Counted from the first letter of the stretch, positions 8,972-19,190 are shown. The stretch: 64,000 nucleotides of DNA from Pseudomonas sp. N40(2020) (GCF_014472415.1 NZ_JACSZV010000005.1:1-64000); one strand, 5' to 3'. The notes: generated by a model not told the origin, from the sequence alone. A program made the numbers and translations.

Positions 8972-10396
8972 TCAGCCCAACGAACGACTGATGCGAATGC
9001 GCTTGCGTGCGCTGCGTGTCAGCCTGATCGACAGCATCAGCGCCGCGCAGCTCAGACCCACGATCAAACCCTGCCACAAGCCGCTCGGACCACGCGGTTC
9101 GCCGAGCCAGTTGGTCAGGCCGAGGGCATAACCCACCGGCAGACCGATGCCCCAATAGGCGAACAGAGTCAAGATCATCGTCACCCGAGTGTCCTGGTAA
9201 CCCCGCAGGGCACCGGCGGCGGTCACTTGGATCGCATCGGAAAACTGGAACAACGCCGAGTACACAATCAACATCGCCGCGATGTGAATCACCGTCGGAT
9301 CAGCCGTGTAGATCGCCGCAATCGGTTCACGCAGCAGCAACATCATGCTCGCCGACAGACAGGCATAAGCCAGCGCGGTGCCCATGCCGACGCCTGCGGC
9401 GAAACGCGCCTCGCGTGGTTCTTCGCGACCGAGAGCCTGACCGACGCGAACGGTCACGGCCATGCCCAACGAGTAGGGAATCATGAACACCAGTGAGCTG
9501 ACGTTCAGCGCAATCTGGTGCCCGGCCACCACGGTAGCGCCAAGGCTGCCGATCAGCAGCGCGATCACCGCGAAGATGCTCGACTCGGCAAACACTGCGA
9601 TGCCGATCGGCAGACCGATTGCCAGCAGACGCTTGATCACCGCCCATTGCGGCCAGTCGAAGCGGCTGAACAGTTCGCTCGAACGATAAGCCGGTGCCCA
9701 GCGCTCGTAACCGGCCAGGCCCAGCGCCATCACCCACATCACAATTGCCGTGGCCCAGCCGCAGCCAACGCCACCCATGGCTGGCACGCCGAAGTGACCA
9801 TAAATGAACACGTAGTTCAGCGGGATATTCAGCGCCAGCCCGCACAGGCCCAGCACCATCGCCGGGCGGGTACGACCGAGGCCGTCACTGAAGCAGCGCA
9901 GTACGTGGTAGAACGCCACCGCCGGCAGACCACTGGCGATACCGTGCAAATACTGCATGCACGGGCCGATCAGCTCGGGATCGACTTTCATCAGGTGCAG
10001 CACCGGTTCGGCGGCAACCAGCATGGTGGTCGCGATTAGTCCGACCACCAGCGCCAGCCACAACGCCTGACGCACGATCGGGCCGATCTCGCTATGGGTG
10101 CCGGCGCCGTAACGCTGGGCGACTTTTGGCGTGGTTGCCAGCAGGGTGCCGGTCATCAGCAGGAACACCGGCACCCAGATCGAGTTACCCAGTGCCACGG
10201 CCGCCAGATCCTTCGGTCCGACGCGACCGGCCATCACTGCATCGACGAAGCCCATGGCCGTGGTTGCCAGTTGCGCGATGATGATCGGCAACGCCAGGGC
10301 GAGCAGGTTCTTGAACTCCAGGCGAATCCGCGCGGGGCGGGTCAGGGAGACGGCGACAGGTTGGTCAGTTACAGAATTCACAGGCAAAGCGTCCAC
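8972..10396 (-). CDS. norM: MATE family multidrug efflux transporter (NorM/PmpM type)
   Basis: Inner-membrane cation-coupled drug exporter of 474 residues with the twelve hydrophobic segments of the MATE family, two repeats of six. The N-terminal pattern L-A-L-P-I-I-I-A-Q-L-A-x-T-A-M-G-F-V-D-x-V-M-A-G is typical of the NorM branch. P. aeruginosa PmpM has nearly the same length. The start is GTG at 10396 and has no clear ribosome binding site, so the N-terminus is less certain. It is divergent from pdxB. Confidence 0.9.
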   Translation of the reverse strand: MDALPVNSVTDQPVAVSLTRPARIRLEFKNLLALALPIIIAQLATTAMGFVDAVMAGRVGPKDLAAVALGNSIWVPVFLLMTGTLLATTPKVAQRYGAGTHSEIGPIVRQALWLALVVGLIATTMLVAAEPVLHLMKVDPELIGPCMQYLHGIASGLPAVAFYHVLRCFSDGLGRTRPAMVLGLCGLALNIPLNYVFIYGHFGVPAMGGVGCGWATAIVMWVMALGLAGYERWAPAYRSSELFSRFDWPQWAVIKRLLAIGLPIGIAVFAESSIFAVIALLIGSLGATVVAGHQIALNVSSLVFMIPYSLGMAVTVRVGQALGREEPREARFAAGVGMGTALAYACLSASMMLLLREPIAAIYTADPTVIHIAAMLIVYSALFQFSDAIQVTAAGALRGYQDTRVTMILTLFAYWGIGLPVGYALGLTNWLGEPRGPSGLWQGLIVGLSCAALMLSIRLTRSARKRIRISRSLG

Positions 10397-10540
10397 GGAG
10401 ATTGATGCGCAGGGCGCCGCATTCTACGCCGCTGACGCTTTGGTCAGGAAAAATCCTCTGTTGCGGATTTGTAATCACAAAGCCTGCTGGCCCAACCGTG
10501 CATCTGCACCTAAACTGCCGATCCGCCCAAGGAGCCCGCC

Positions 10541-11683
10541 ATGCTGATTGTTGCCGACGAAAATATTCCGCTGCTCGATGCCTTTTTTGAAGGTTTCGGC
10601 GAGATCCGCCGGGTACCGGGCCGCTCCATCGACCGTGCGACGGTCGAGCAGGCTGACGTGTTGCTGGTGCGTTCCGTGACCAATGTCAGCCGTGCGTTGC
10701 TGGAAGGCAGCAAGGTGCGCTTCGTGGGGACGTGCACCATCGGCACCGATCATCTGGATCTGGAGTATTTCGCTGAGGCCGGCATTGCCTGGTCGAGCGC
10801 GCCCGGCTGCAACGCCCGGGGCGTGGTCGATTACGTGCTCGGCAGTCTGCTGACCCTCGCCGAAATCGAAGGTGTTGATCTGACTCAACGCACTTTCGGT
10901 GTGGTGGGCGCAGGTGAAGTGGGCGGTCGTCTGATCAATGTCCTCAAGGGCCTGGGCTGGAACGTGAAAGTCTGCGATCCGCCACGTCAGGCTGCCGAAG
11001 GTGGCGATTACGTCAGCCTGGAGCAAATCATCGAGCAGTGCGATGTGATCAGCCTGCACACGCCACTGACCCGCAGCGGTGACGGCGCGACGTGGCATCT
11101 GTTCGATCAGCAACGCTTGCAGCAACTCAAACCCGGCGCGTGGCTGATCAATGCCGCACGCGGTCCGGTGGTTGATAACGCTGCACTGCGCAAAGTGCTG
11201 CTGGAGCGCGAAGACCTGCAAGCGGTTCTGGATGTCTGGGAAGCCGAGCCCGAGGTCGACGTGTCACTGGCTGATCTCTGCGTCCTGGCCACACCGCACA
11301 TTGCCGGTTACAGCCTCGACGGCAAACAGCGCGGCACAGCGCAGATCTATCAGGCTTACTGCGACTTCATCGGTGTGCCTGCAAGCATCCAGCTCACTGA
11401 CTTACTGCCAGCACCCTGGTTGTCGGAAGTAACCTTGCATGCTGACAGCGATCCGGCTTGGGCGTTGGCGATGTTGTGCCGTGGCGTGTACGACCCGCGC
11501 CGGGATGACGCAGATTTTCGTCGCAGCCTTGTAGGCAATGTCGGCGAGCAGCGTGCGGCGTTTGATGTGTTGCGCAAGCAGTACCCGGTTCGGCGCGAGA
11601 TTGAAGGGCTGAAAGTGCGGATCGACGGGAATTCGCCAGTGTTGCAGCAGATTGTGGCTGCGCTTGGCGCGGTGGCAATCTAA
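10541..11683 (+). CDS. pdxB: erythronate-4-phosphate dehydrogenase
   Basis: NAD-dependent D-hydroxyacid dehydrogenase family enzyme of the pyridoxal 5'-phosphate pathway; it oxidises 4-phosphoerythronate. The 380 residues include the NAD-binding motif [11 protein letters not shown] and the catalytic set R (N-A-A-R-G-P), E (E-A-E-P) and H (T-P-H-I-A-G-Y-S). A C-terminal PdxB-specific dimerisation domain follows. AAGGAG lies seven bases before the ATG. It is a monocistronic gene divergent from the MATE pump. Confidence 0.96.
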   Translation: MLIVADENIPLLDAFFEGFGEIRRVPGRSIDRATVEQADVLLVRSVTNVSRALLEGSKVRFVGTCTIGTDHLDLEYFAEAGIAWSSAPGCNARGVVDYVLGSLLTLAEIEGVDLTQRTFGVVGAGEVGGRLINVLKGLGWNVKVCDPPRQAAEGGDYVSLEQIIEQCDVISLHTPLTRSGDGATWHLFDQQRLQQLKPGAWLINAARGPVVDNAALRKVLLEREDLQAVLDVWEAEPEVDVSLADLCVLATPHIAGYSLDGKQRGTAQIYQAYCDFIGVPASIQLTDLLPAPWLSEVTLHADSDPAWALAMLCRGVYDPRRDDADFRRSLVGNVGEQRAAFDVLRKQYPVRREIEGLKVRIDGNSPVLQQIVAALGAVAI

Positions 11684-11701
11684 GCCAGCGTACTGGCAGA
11701 C

Positions 11702-11730
11702 AGAAAAAACCCGGCCAAAGGGGCCGGGTC
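11702..11730 (-). terminator. terminator of the small gene at 11749
   Basis: On the minus strand GACCCGGCCCC, loop, GGCCGGGTTTTTT forms a stem with a T-tract. Read on the plus strand it lacks a T-run, so it serves the small minus-strand gene rather than pdxB. Confidence 0.8.
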
Positions 11731-11748
11731 AGGAAGACGGTGGCTATA

Positions 11749-11928
11749 TCACTTTTGTTCGGCAGGCTTGACCAATCGCTTATCCAGTTCGCGGCAGGCG
11801 TCCTGGATCATATCTTCAGTGATCGGTACTTCGCGCCCATCCTTATCGATAATCGAGCAACCCAGAGTCTGGCCGGGCTTGGTGCGGATCACTTCAATCT
11901 TGTCTTCGCTGCTTTGTTGCAAGGACAT
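11749..11928 (-). CDS. small conserved hypothetical protein
   Basis: A soluble 59-residue protein with no signal peptide. It reads as a short beta/alpha unit: EDKIEVIRTKPGQTLGCSI, then IIDKDGREVPIT, and a C-terminal helix rich in charge. I know the type as a conserved Pseudomonas hypothetical but no function. The ATG at 11928 has a strong AGGAGA site; an in-frame ATG five codons upstream lies before that site and is unlikely. It has its own terminator, which supports a real gene. Confidence 0.8.
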   Translation of the reverse strand: MSLQQSSEDKIEVIRTKPGQTLGCSIIDKDGREVPITEDMIQDACRELDKRLVKPAEQK

Positions 11929-12185
11929 GGCCTGTCTCCTCATCAGGTTGTGCGCCTAGGTTAAAACCCCCACGTGACCGGGCTGTGACAACTCCCTGCG
12001 GTCTGTCGGCGGCGGCATCTCCACTCAAACAGAAATGACCGCTCGTCTCAACCGGGACTTTAGACCAATAGCAACTATGGCCTAGTCTTTGGGGGCATAT
12101 TTAACCTGACTCATTGTGATTTACAGAGTTCCACCCCATTGAGCTTGTAGGTTGGCCCTATTCATCCGCACAGATGTGAACCCGA

Positions 12186-13967
12186 ATGATCTCGATGCTT
12201 TCCTCAAGGCACCGGCGCGCCCTGCGCCTGACCAGCCATTTTCTTGCGCCGTATCGTTGGCAGGCCTTCGGCGCGCTGCTCGCGTTGATCCTCACCGCTG
12301 GTATCACTCTGTCGATGGGGCAGGGCATCAAACTACTGGTCGATCAGGGATTCATGACCCAGTCGCCGCACCTGCTCAATCAATCCATTGGCCTGTTCAT
12401 GCTGCTGGTGCTTGGTCTGGCGGTGGGTACATTTGCCCGGTTCTACTGGGTGTCGTGGATCGGCGAGCGTTGTGTGGCGGACATTCGTCGACAGGTGTTC
12501 AACCATCTGGTGTACCTGCATCCGGGGTTCTACGAGGACAACCGCAGCTCGGAAATCCAGTCACGCCTGACCGCTGATACGACATTGCTGCAATCGGTGA
12601 TCGGCTCGTCGCTTTCGCTGTTTCTGCGCAATCTGCTGATGGTCATCGGCGGCGTGGTGTTGCTGTTTATCACCAATCCAAAACTTACCAGCATCGTTGT
12701 TATCGCCCTTCCATTGGTGATCGCGCCGATCCTGATCTTCGGCCGACGCGTGCGTAACCTGTCGCGGCTGAGCCAGGACCGGATTGCCGACATTGGCAGC
12801 TACGTTTCCGAAACCCTCGGCCAGATCAAAACCGTGCAAGCCTACAACCATCAGGTGCAGGACGAGCAGCGCTTCGCCACCACTGTCGAACAGGCTTTCG
12901 AAACGGCGCGAAAACGAATCTTCCAGCGGGCATGGCTGATCACATTGGTCATCGTGCTGGTGTTGGGTGCCGTGGCGGTCATGCTGTGGGTCGGCGGTAT
13001 GGACGTGATAGCCGGGCGGATTTCTGCCGGTGAACTGGCCGCGTTCGTCTTCTACAGCCTGATTGTCGGCAGCGCTTTTGGCACACTGAGTGAAGTGATT
13101 GGCGAGCTGCAACGCGCGGCCGGCGCCGCCGAGCGGATTGCCGAATTACTGCGCTCGGAAAATATTATCCAGCCGCCAACGTCCGGATTGGTGACGTTGC
13201 CTGCGCGGGTGAGGGGCGAGTTGGAGCTGCAGGATGTAAGGTTTTCCTACCCTTCAAGGCCAGAAAGCTACGCCGTCGACGGTTTGAATCTTACGGTCAG
13301 GGCAGGCGAAACCCTGGCATTGGTGGGGCCGTCCGGTGCCGGTAAATCCACGGTTTATGACTTGCTGTTGCGCTTCTACGATCCCGGCCAAGGCCGGATT
13401 CTGCTCGATGGCGTGCCATTGACGAGTCTTGATCCGCTGGATCTGCGTCGCTGTTTCGCCCTGGTCTCACAAACGCCGGCACTGTTTTTTGGCAGCGTGG
13501 AAGAGAACATCCGTTATGGCTGTCCGACGGCGACCCTGGAGCAAGTCAAGGAGGCGGCGCGGATTGCTCATGCTCACGACTTTATTGAGCAGATGCCCGA
13601 CGGATACCAGACCCATTTGGGCGATGGCGGTCTCGGACTCTCCGGCGGCCAGCGTCAGCGGTTGGCTATCGCCCGGGCGTTGTTGGTTGACGCGCCGATC
13701 TTGCTACTCGACGAAGCTACCAGCGCCCTTGATGCGCAAAGTGAACACCTGATTCAGCAAGCCTTGCCGAGCCTGATGCACAACCGCACCACACTGGTCA
13801 TCGCCCATCGTTTGGCCACGGTGAAGAATGCCGACCGGATTGCGGTGATGGATCAGGGCAAGCTCGTGGCAATCGGTACGCATCAGGAATTGATTGTGAG
13901 CAACCCTTTGTATGCACGGCTGGCGTCATTGCAGTTCAGTGATGGCCAGCACGCGACAACCAACTAG
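12186..13967 (+). CDS. ABC transporter, fused permease and ATPase (MsbA/ABCB-like exporter)
   Basis: Half-transporter of 593 residues working as a homodimer in the inner membrane. Six transmembrane helices (about residues 20-310) precede one nucleotide-binding domain with Walker A G-P-S-G-A-G-K-S-T, signature L-S-G-G-Q-R-Q-R and Walker B I-L-L-L-D-E-A-T-S-A-L-D. It belongs to the ABCB/MsbA-like exporter group; the substrate (lipid, drug or peptide) cannot be read from sequence. No good ribosome binding site precedes the ATG at 12186; a second ATG three codons on is an alternative. It has its own terminator. Confidence 0.92.
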   Translation: MISMLSSRHRRALRLTSHFLAPYRWQAFGALLALILTAGITLSMGQGIKLLVDQGFMTQSPHLLNQSIGLFMLLVLGLAVGTFARFYWVSWIGERCVADIRRQVFNHLVYLHPGFYEDNRSSEIQSRLTADTTLLQSVIGSSLSLFLRNLLMVIGGVVLLFITNPKLTSIVVIALPLVIAPILIFGRRVRNLSRLSQDRIADIGSYVSETLGQIKTVQAYNHQVQDEQRFATTVEQAFETARKRIFQRAWLITLVIVLVLGAVAVMLWVGGMDVIAGRISAGELAAFVFYSLIVGSAFGTLSEVIGELQRAAGAAERIAELLRSENIIQPPTSGLVTLPARVRGELELQDVRFSYPSRPESYAVDGLNLTVRAGETLALVGPSGAGKSTVYDLLLRFYDPGQGRILLDGVPLTSLDPLDLRRCFALVSQTPALFFGSVEENIRYGCPTATLEQVKEAARIAHAHDFIEQMPDGYQTHLGDGGLGLSGGQRQRLAIARALLVDAPILLLDEATSALDAQSEHLIQQALPSLMHNRTTLVIAHRLATVKNADRIAVMDQGKLVAIGTHQELIVSNPLYARLASLQFSDGQHATTN

Positions 13968-13983
13968 TTGGCGGCCCATAAAA

Positions 13984-14015
13984 AATGCCCGCATTTCTCA
14001 ATGCGGGCATTTTCG
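13984..14015. terminator. bidirectional terminator between ABC exporter and slt
   Basis: AAAATGCCCGCATT, short loop, AATGCGGGCATTTT. The A-tract and T-tract on the two sides let it serve the two convergent genes. Confidence 0.9.
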
Positions 14016-14035
14016 TTTAATCGAACCGTCGTCGA

Positions 14036-15964
14036 TCACTGATCATCAAAATAGCGTTCATGCCAATCCACCAGCGGTTGCGGCGAATTGAGCTTCTGGC
14101 CGTAGATCACCGAATAAGACAGCACGTTTTGCACGTACTGGCGGGTTTCGTCAAAGGGGATGCTTTCCACCCACACGTCGAAACTCAGGTGATCAGCGCC
14201 GCGTAGCCACTGACGTACGCGGCCGGGGCCGGCGTTATAGGCGGCGGAAGCGAGTACGCGGTTGCCGTTGAACTGGCTGTGCACCTGGCTCAGATAAGCA
14301 GCGCCGAGCTGGATATTCTTGTCCGGATCGAGCACTTGCTGCGGCGAGGCCAGCGGAATGCTGAACTTGCGCGCGGTTTCCTTGGCGGTGCCGGGCATCA
14401 ATTGCATCAGGCCGCTGGCGCCGACGCCGGAGCGGGCGTCGTCCATGAAGGCACTTTCCTGACGGGTGATGGCGAACACCCAACTCGAATGCAGGCCGCG
14501 AACCTTGGCTTCCCGCACTAGGGTTTCGCGGTGGGCCATCGGGAAGCGAATATCCAGATCGTCCCAGTACTGCGCCTGACTGATGGTGCGGATCGCCGGG
14601 AAATACCACTTCAGGTCGTAGGCGAGTTTGGCCTGGGCGACCATTTCGTCACGGTTGAAGTGGCGGCTGACGTGATACCACTCGCGGCGACCGTCGACGA
14701 TCTGCCCGCGGGCATGGAATTCCAGCGCGCGGCGCACGCCCGGCGTATTGCGTACCTTGTTGATCAGCGCCTGACTGAGCACCAATGGCTTATTGTTCAA
14801 CGAGTACGGGGATTGGGAGCGATCGGCCGCGAGGAAACCGTAGAAATCACGTTCTCGGGCGAGCCCTTTGTACAGCGTCTGTGCTTCCGGGTTTTGCGGT
14901 TGCGCCAGTTCCAGACTGCGTGCCTGCCAGTAGCGCCAGCGATTGGTGGTCGCCAGATCCTGCGGCAGGCGGCGGGTCAGTTGATAAGCGTCGTCCCAAC
15001 GGGCCAGGCGCAGCAACAGGCGCAGGCGCCATTCCGATACCGTGTTGTCACGCAGTTCCGGATCATATTTGGTCATCACGTCCAGCGCGCGGCTGTCGAA
15101 ACGCCGAGCCAGAGTCAGGCCGATTTCCCGGGCGATCGCGACTTTCTCATCGCGGGAGAAATGCATGCTGCTGGCGTAACCGTCGAGCAACGCCATGGCC
15201 TTTTCCGGATCCTGACGGGCCAGGCGGCGCAGGCCAAGGCTGACCACGTCGGACATCGGCTCATCGGCCGGGGTGAAGCGCGACTGTTGATTCAACAGCT
15301 CGGGTTTCTGCGCCACATCGACCAGCAAACGACCGCGCGGGGAGAGGGTGGTCAGGCCGTTGACCAGGCTGTTGGCCAGCGGATAGTTGCGCGCCTGAGC
15401 CGCAAGTTTGGTGCGCTCCCAGCGTTTCTGTTCGGTCAACTGGCCGTCGGCGGCCCAGATGCCGAACAGCGCATCACACGCGGCGGGTTGCGATTTGCCA
15501 GTCAGCCAGAGCTTGTCGGCATTGGCGTAGCCCTCGGCTTTTTTACCGTGGGTGATCTGGTACTGCGCATTGAGGCAGTCCAGCTCAGTGAAGTTGAGTT
15601 TGGGGTCGTAATACTTGACGAAGGTCGCCCAGTCACCACGGTCGGCGAGCCAGCGCAACCAGCGCAGCTTCATCCAGTTGGCCTGGGGCAGGTCGCCGTG
15701 TTCGGCGAGGAATTTCTCGATTTCCGCGTTGCTCGCGGTTTTCAGGCGCGCAGTCAGTTCGTCGTAGGCCAGATACGGTTCCAGCGGATAGTCGGCCAGA
15801 GCCTGGCTGTAACGGAAATACGGGCCGGTATCGCCCTTGGCCAGCGCGCGCTTGGCTTCATCGTAATACTGGCGCTGGGTGGACAGGTCCACCGCCTGGG
15901 CGGATTGAACGGCAGTGGCGGTAAGTAGCAAACAGGACAAAACACTGAGAAGGCGACTGCGCAT
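14036..15964 (-). CDS. slt: soluble lytic murein transglycosylase
   Basis: Periplasmic Slt70-type enzyme that cleaves peptidoglycan glycan strands to 1,6-anhydro products, which NagZ (29398) helps recycle. The chosen ATG at 15964 gives 642 residues, as in E. coli, and starts directly on a signal peptide (MRSRLLSVLSCLLLTATA, cleavage after QSAQA). Helical superhelix repeats fill the first two thirds. The C-terminal lysozyme-like domain has catalytic E503 in I-T-R-Q-E-S-A-F, then G-A-S-G-L-M-Q-L-M-P-G-T-A and A-Y-N-A-G-P-G. An upstream in-frame extension has no family support. Confidence 0.95.
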   Translation of the reverse strand: MRSRLLSVLSCLLLTATAVQSAQAVDLSTQRQYYDEAKRALAKGDTGPYFRYSQALADYPLEPYLAYDELTARLKTASNAEIEKFLAEHGDLPQANWMKLRWLRWLADRGDWATFVKYYDPKLNFTELDCLNAQYQITHGKKAEGYANADKLWLTGKSQPAACDALFGIWAADGQLTEQKRWERTKLAAQARNYPLANSLVNGLTTLSPRGRLLVDVAQKPELLNQQSRFTPADEPMSDVVSLGLRRLARQDPEKAMALLDGYASSMHFSRDEKVAIAREIGLTLARRFDSRALDVMTKYDPELRDNTVSEWRLRLLLRLARWDDAYQLTRRLPQDLATTNRWRYWQARSLELAQPQNPEAQTLYKGLARERDFYGFLAADRSQSPYSLNNKPLVLSQALINKVRNTPGVRRALEFHARGQIVDGRREWYHVSRHFNRDEMVAQAKLAYDLKWYFPAIRTISQAQYWDDLDIRFPMAHRETLVREAKVRGLHSSWVFAITRQESAFMDDARSGVGASGLMQLMPGTAKETARKFSIPLASPQQVLDPDKNIQLGAAYLSQVHSQFNGNRVLASAAYNAGPGRVRQWLRGADHLSFDVWVESIPFDETRQYVQNVLSYSVIYGQKLNSPQPLVDWHERYFDDQ

Positions 15965-16178
15965 GAGACATCCGGGCAGAGAAATCATGACAAGTGCCGA
16001 CAAGGATCAGCACTGAATTGTCTGTAGCTTAGCCTTTTGCCAGCAAGCGGCGAAAGCTTTGCCGGCCTCGCAGCACAAGTTCGCAACAAATGTTGTGCAG
16101 AGTGCTTCAACAGACAAATTGCCGGCCTGTTGAAGCCCTATCTCAGGTAGAATGCGCCCCCGGTTTTTGGAGAAGCTC

Positions 16179-18089
16179 ATGACCCTGCTCAAATTCAGCG
16201 ATGTGTCCCTTGCATTCGGCGCGATGCCGTTGTTGGACAAGGTGTCCTGGCAGATCGCCCGTGGTGAGCGGGTGTGCATCATCGGCCGCAACGGCACTGG
16301 CAAGTCCAGCATGATGAAACTGGTCAAGGGCGACCAGAAGCCCGATGACGGCTCGGTGTGGCGTGCCCCCGGTCTGAAAATCGGCGAATTGCCGCAAGAA
16401 TTGCCGGTGGCCGACGAGCGGACGGTGTTCGACGTGGTGGCTGAAGGCCTCGACGGCGTTGGCGCATTGCTCGCCGAGTACCATCACCTGAGCCAGAACA
16501 TCGTCACCGACGCTGATCTGGACAAGCTGATGCACGTCCAGCACGACCTCGAAGCCCGTGACGGCTGGCGCTTGCAGACTCTGGTCGACAGCACCCTGAG
16601 CCGCCTGCAACTGCCGGCCGACAAGACCCTCGCCGAACTGTCCGGCGGCTGGCGTCGTCGCGTACTGCTTGCGCAGGCGCTGGTGTCCGAGCCGGATCTG
16701 CTGCTGCTCGACGAGCCAACCAACCACCTGGACATCGGTGCGATTGCCTGGCTTGAAGAAGCATTGAAGGATTTCCAGGGCGCCGTGTTGTTCATCACGC
16801 ACGACCGTTCCTTCTTGCAAAACCTCGCCACGCGCATCCTTGAACTGGATCGCGGCGGTCTGATCGACTGGAACGGCGACTACGCCAGCTTCCTCGTGCA
16901 CAAAGAAGCCGAGCTCGCTGCCGAAGCCACTGCCAACGCATTGTTCGACAAGCGTCTGGCCCAGGAAGAAGTGTGGATCCGTCAGGGCATCAAGGCGCGC
17001 CGCACCCGTAACGAAGGTCGTGTACGTGCGTTAAAAGCATTGCGCGTCGAGCGCAGCGAGCGTCGTGAGCGTACCGGCAAGGCCAACATTCAGCTGGATA
17101 CCGCCGACAAATCCGGCAAGCAGGTGATGGTGCTCGAGAACGTGAGCTTTGCTCATCCGGGCGGCCCGTTCCTGATCAAGGATTTCTCGATGGTTCTGCA
17201 GCGCGGCGACCGTATCGGTCTGCTTGGCGCCAACGGTACCGGCAAGACTACCCTGTTGAAGCTGATGCTCAACGGTCTGCAACCGACCAGCGGTAAAGTG
17301 GAAGAGGGCACGCGCATCGACGTGGCTTACTTCGACCAGTTGCGTCATCAGCTGGATCTGGAAAAAACCGTTATCGACAACGTCGCTGAAGGTCGCGACT
17401 TCATCGATATCGACGGTCAGAGCCGCCACGTACTGAGCTACCTCGGCGACTTCCTGTTCAGCCCGCAGCGTGCCCGCACGCCGGTCAAGGCGCTGTCGGG
17501 TGGTGAGCGTGCGCGCTTGCTGCTGGCCAAACTGTTCAGCAAGCCGGCGAACTTGCTGGTCCTCGACGAACCGACCAACGACCTCGACGTGGAAACCCTC
17601 GAGCTGCTCGAAGAAGTGCTGCTGACCTTCAACGGCACTGTGCTGATGGTCAGCCACGACCGGGCATTCCTCGACAACGTGGTCACCAGCACACTGGTCT
17701 TCGAAGGTGAAGGCAAGGTGCGTGAATACGTCGGTGGTTATCAGGACTGGATCCGTCAGGGCGGTTCGCCGCGTCTATTGGGCGTGACCGAAAGCAAGTC
17801 GGGTAAGGCGGATCTGAATTCGGCGGTGGTAACTGCCGAGCCCGCGCCGGCAGCCGCTGCTCCGGCAGCCAAGAAGAAGCTCAGCTATAAGTTGCAGCGC
17901 GAGCTGGAAGCCTTGCCAGGCGACATCGACGCCAAGGAACAGCAAATCGCAGCGGTTGAAGCTGAAATGGCTGAAGGTGGTTTCTATCAGCGCCCTGCGG
18001 CCGAAACCGCCAAGGTGATTGCATCGCTTGAGCAGTTGCAGGCCGAACTGGATGCTCTGGTGGAGCGCTGGGCCGAGCTGGATGCCTGA
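16179..18089 (+). CDS. uup: ABC-F family ATPase Uup
   Basis: Soluble tandem ATPase of 636 residues, acting at ribosomes and in genome stability in its relatives. Two nucleotide-binding domains are complete: Walker A G-R-N-G-T-G-K-S-S with L-S-G-G-W-R-R-R and D-E-P-T-N-H-L-D, then G-A-N-G-T-G-K-T-T with L-S-G-G-E-R-A-R and D-E-P-T-N-D-L-D. There are no membrane helices. The Uup-type C-terminal coiled coil (about residues 560-636) follows an Ala/Pro-rich linker. The ATG at 16179 has GGAG seven bases upstream. It is divergent from slt and ends at a strong terminator. Confidence 0.94.
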   Translation: MTLLKFSDVSLAFGAMPLLDKVSWQIARGERVCIIGRNGTGKSSMMKLVKGDQKPDDGSVWRAPGLKIGELPQELPVADERTVFDVVAEGLDGVGALLAEYHHLSQNIVTDADLDKLMHVQHDLEARDGWRLQTLVDSTLSRLQLPADKTLAELSGGWRRRVLLAQALVSEPDLLLLDEPTNHLDIGAIAWLEEALKDFQGAVLFITHDRSFLQNLATRILELDRGGLIDWNGDYASFLVHKEAELAAEATANALFDKRLAQEEVWIRQGIKARRTRNEGRVRALKALRVERSERRERTGKANIQLDTADKSGKQVMVLENVSFAHPGGPFLIKDFSMVLQRGDRIGLLGANGTGKTTLLKLMLNGLQPTSGKVEEGTRIDVAYFDQLRHQLDLEKTVIDNVAEGRDFIDIDGQSRHVLSYLGDFLFSPQRARTPVKALSGGERARLLLAKLFSKPANLLVLDEPTNDLDVETLELLEEVLLTFNGTVLMVSHDRAFLDNVVTSTLVFEGEGKVREYVGGYQDWIRQGGSPRLLGVTESKSGKADLNSAVVTAEPAPAAAAPAAKKKLSYKLQRELEALPGDIDAKEQQIAAVEAEMAEGGFYQRPAAETAKVIASLEQLQAELDALVERWAELDA

Positions 18090-18102
18090 TTGATCCGGCA
18101 AT

Positions 18103-18143
18103 AAAAAAAGCCCGGCCTCATTCGCGTGAGGCCGGGCTTTTTG
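18103..18143. terminator. bidirectional terminator between uup and uspA
   Basis: A-tract, AAAAAGCCCGGCCTCA, short loop, TGAGGCCGGGCTTTTT. The stem is 12 bp or longer and serves both convergent genes. Confidence 0.95.
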
Positions 18144-18161
18144 CAGGAACTGCCGAAGGGT

Positions 18162-18599
18162 TTAGCGTTTGACCAGATGCACCGCCAGCACATCACAAGG
18201 CGCGCCGTGCAGTACATCGTTGGCGGTCGAGCCGAGCAGCAGCGCCAGACCATGCCGGCCGTGACTGCCGACCACGATCAGGTCGCAGGTCTTTTCCTTG
18301 GCGAAATGGTGGATTTCCTGGCGCGGCTGGCCGTAGGTCAAGTGGCAGTTGGCACCTTCGAGTTCGGAGTACTTGAGCTTCAGGCGCTCAAGGCGTTCCT
18401 TGGCTTGATCGAATTGCTGCTGTTGCAGTTGTGACAGGTCCATCGGCACGTCGCCGCCGAAAGCCATGGCCATCGGTTCGACAATGTGTACCAGTGACAG
18501 CTTGGCGCCGTTGCTCACCGACAGCTCTCGGGCGCGGTGGATGACAGGGTCGCACTCTTCGGTCAGATCTACGGCGACCAGGATGTGGTGGTAGGGCAT
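18162..18599 (-). CDS. uspA: universal stress protein, UspA family
   Basis: Cytoplasmic UspA-fold protein of 145 residues. The N-terminus HHILVAVDLTEE and the C-terminal G-S-H-G-R-H-G-L-A-L-L-L-G-S-T-A motif are the family hallmarks; the G-2x-G-9x-G-S/T ATP-binding pattern is nearly complete. The ATG at 18599 has a fine AGGAGGAG site; translation further upstream is not supported. It is the homologue, by position, of the Usp gene beside uup and fadB in P. aeruginosa. Confidence 0.92.
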   Translation of the reverse strand: MPYHHILVAVDLTEECDPVIHRARELSVSNGAKLSLVHIVEPMAMAFGGDVPMDLSQLQQQQFDQAKERLERLKLKYSELEGANCHLTYGQPRQEIHHFAKEKTCDLIVVGSHGRHGLALLLGSTANDVLHGAPCDVLAVHLVKR

Positions 18600-18702
18600 G
18601 AGGTGCTCCTCCTGAGGTTTCAATATTGGTAAGTATGGCTGGTTTCAAGCGCATTGGTTCCAAAGTGACGCAATGGGCTCATCAAGATTCGGGAGTACAG
18701 AT

Positions 18703-19140
18703 ATGACGGTCTGGATAGTGGTGTCAATCCTGCTGGTGGTATTGAGCCCGCTGGCGTGGTTGCGCCCATCGCGGGCGCAGAGTGGCCGCATCGCCCTGCG
18801 CATGGAGGCTCGGCGCATCGGCTTGGCCATGCAACTGGCACCTCAGGAATGGCCGCACTGGCTGTCGCAAGAGCCGCCGAGCCCGTGCGCGCAGTACCAT
18901 CGGCCGCGCCGTGGCAATCAGCCGGCGTGCTGGACGTACTGGCAGAAATCGCCGGGCGTGTGGGTCAATCAGTGGCAAGAAGTCTGCGAAGATGGGGCGT
19001 TGCTCAATCATTTCGAAAAATTGCCGGCCAACGTCTTCAAGGTGGAGGCGGACAAGCAGATGATTGCTTTGTATTGGGGCGAGAAGGGCGAGGCGACGGT
19101 TTTGAAGGAAATCGACGCCACACTGAAAGCGCTGGCATGA
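18703..19140 (+). CDS. hypothetical protein with one N-terminal membrane helix
   Basis: A 145-residue protein that I do not recognise by function. The first 20 residues (VWIVVSILLVVLSPLAWL) form a membrane anchor or uncleaved signal; the rest is a soluble domain rich in Trp with three cysteines (C-A-Q-Y, P-A-C-W and E-V-C-E). The ATG at 18703 follows a GGGAG site. It is conserved by position between usp and fadB in Pseudomonas. The likely topology is a short inner-membrane anchor with the tail on one side. Confidence 0.78.
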   Translation: MTVWIVVSILLVVLSPLAWLRPSRAQSGRIALRMEARRIGLAMQLAPQEWPHWLSQEPPSPCAQYHRPRRGNQPACWTYWQKSPGVWVNQWQEVCEDGALLNHFEKLPANVFKVEADKQMIALYWGEKGEATVLKEIDATLKALA

Positions 19141-19190
19141 CTCGCGGAGTTTTCGCACTGCAACGGTGCGAAGGGTCCGGCAGACGAGCA

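Noticed and set aside
14531..15928. Long plus-strand frame opposite slt
   Set aside because: Antisense shadow; slt has complete catalytic motifs, the other frame none.
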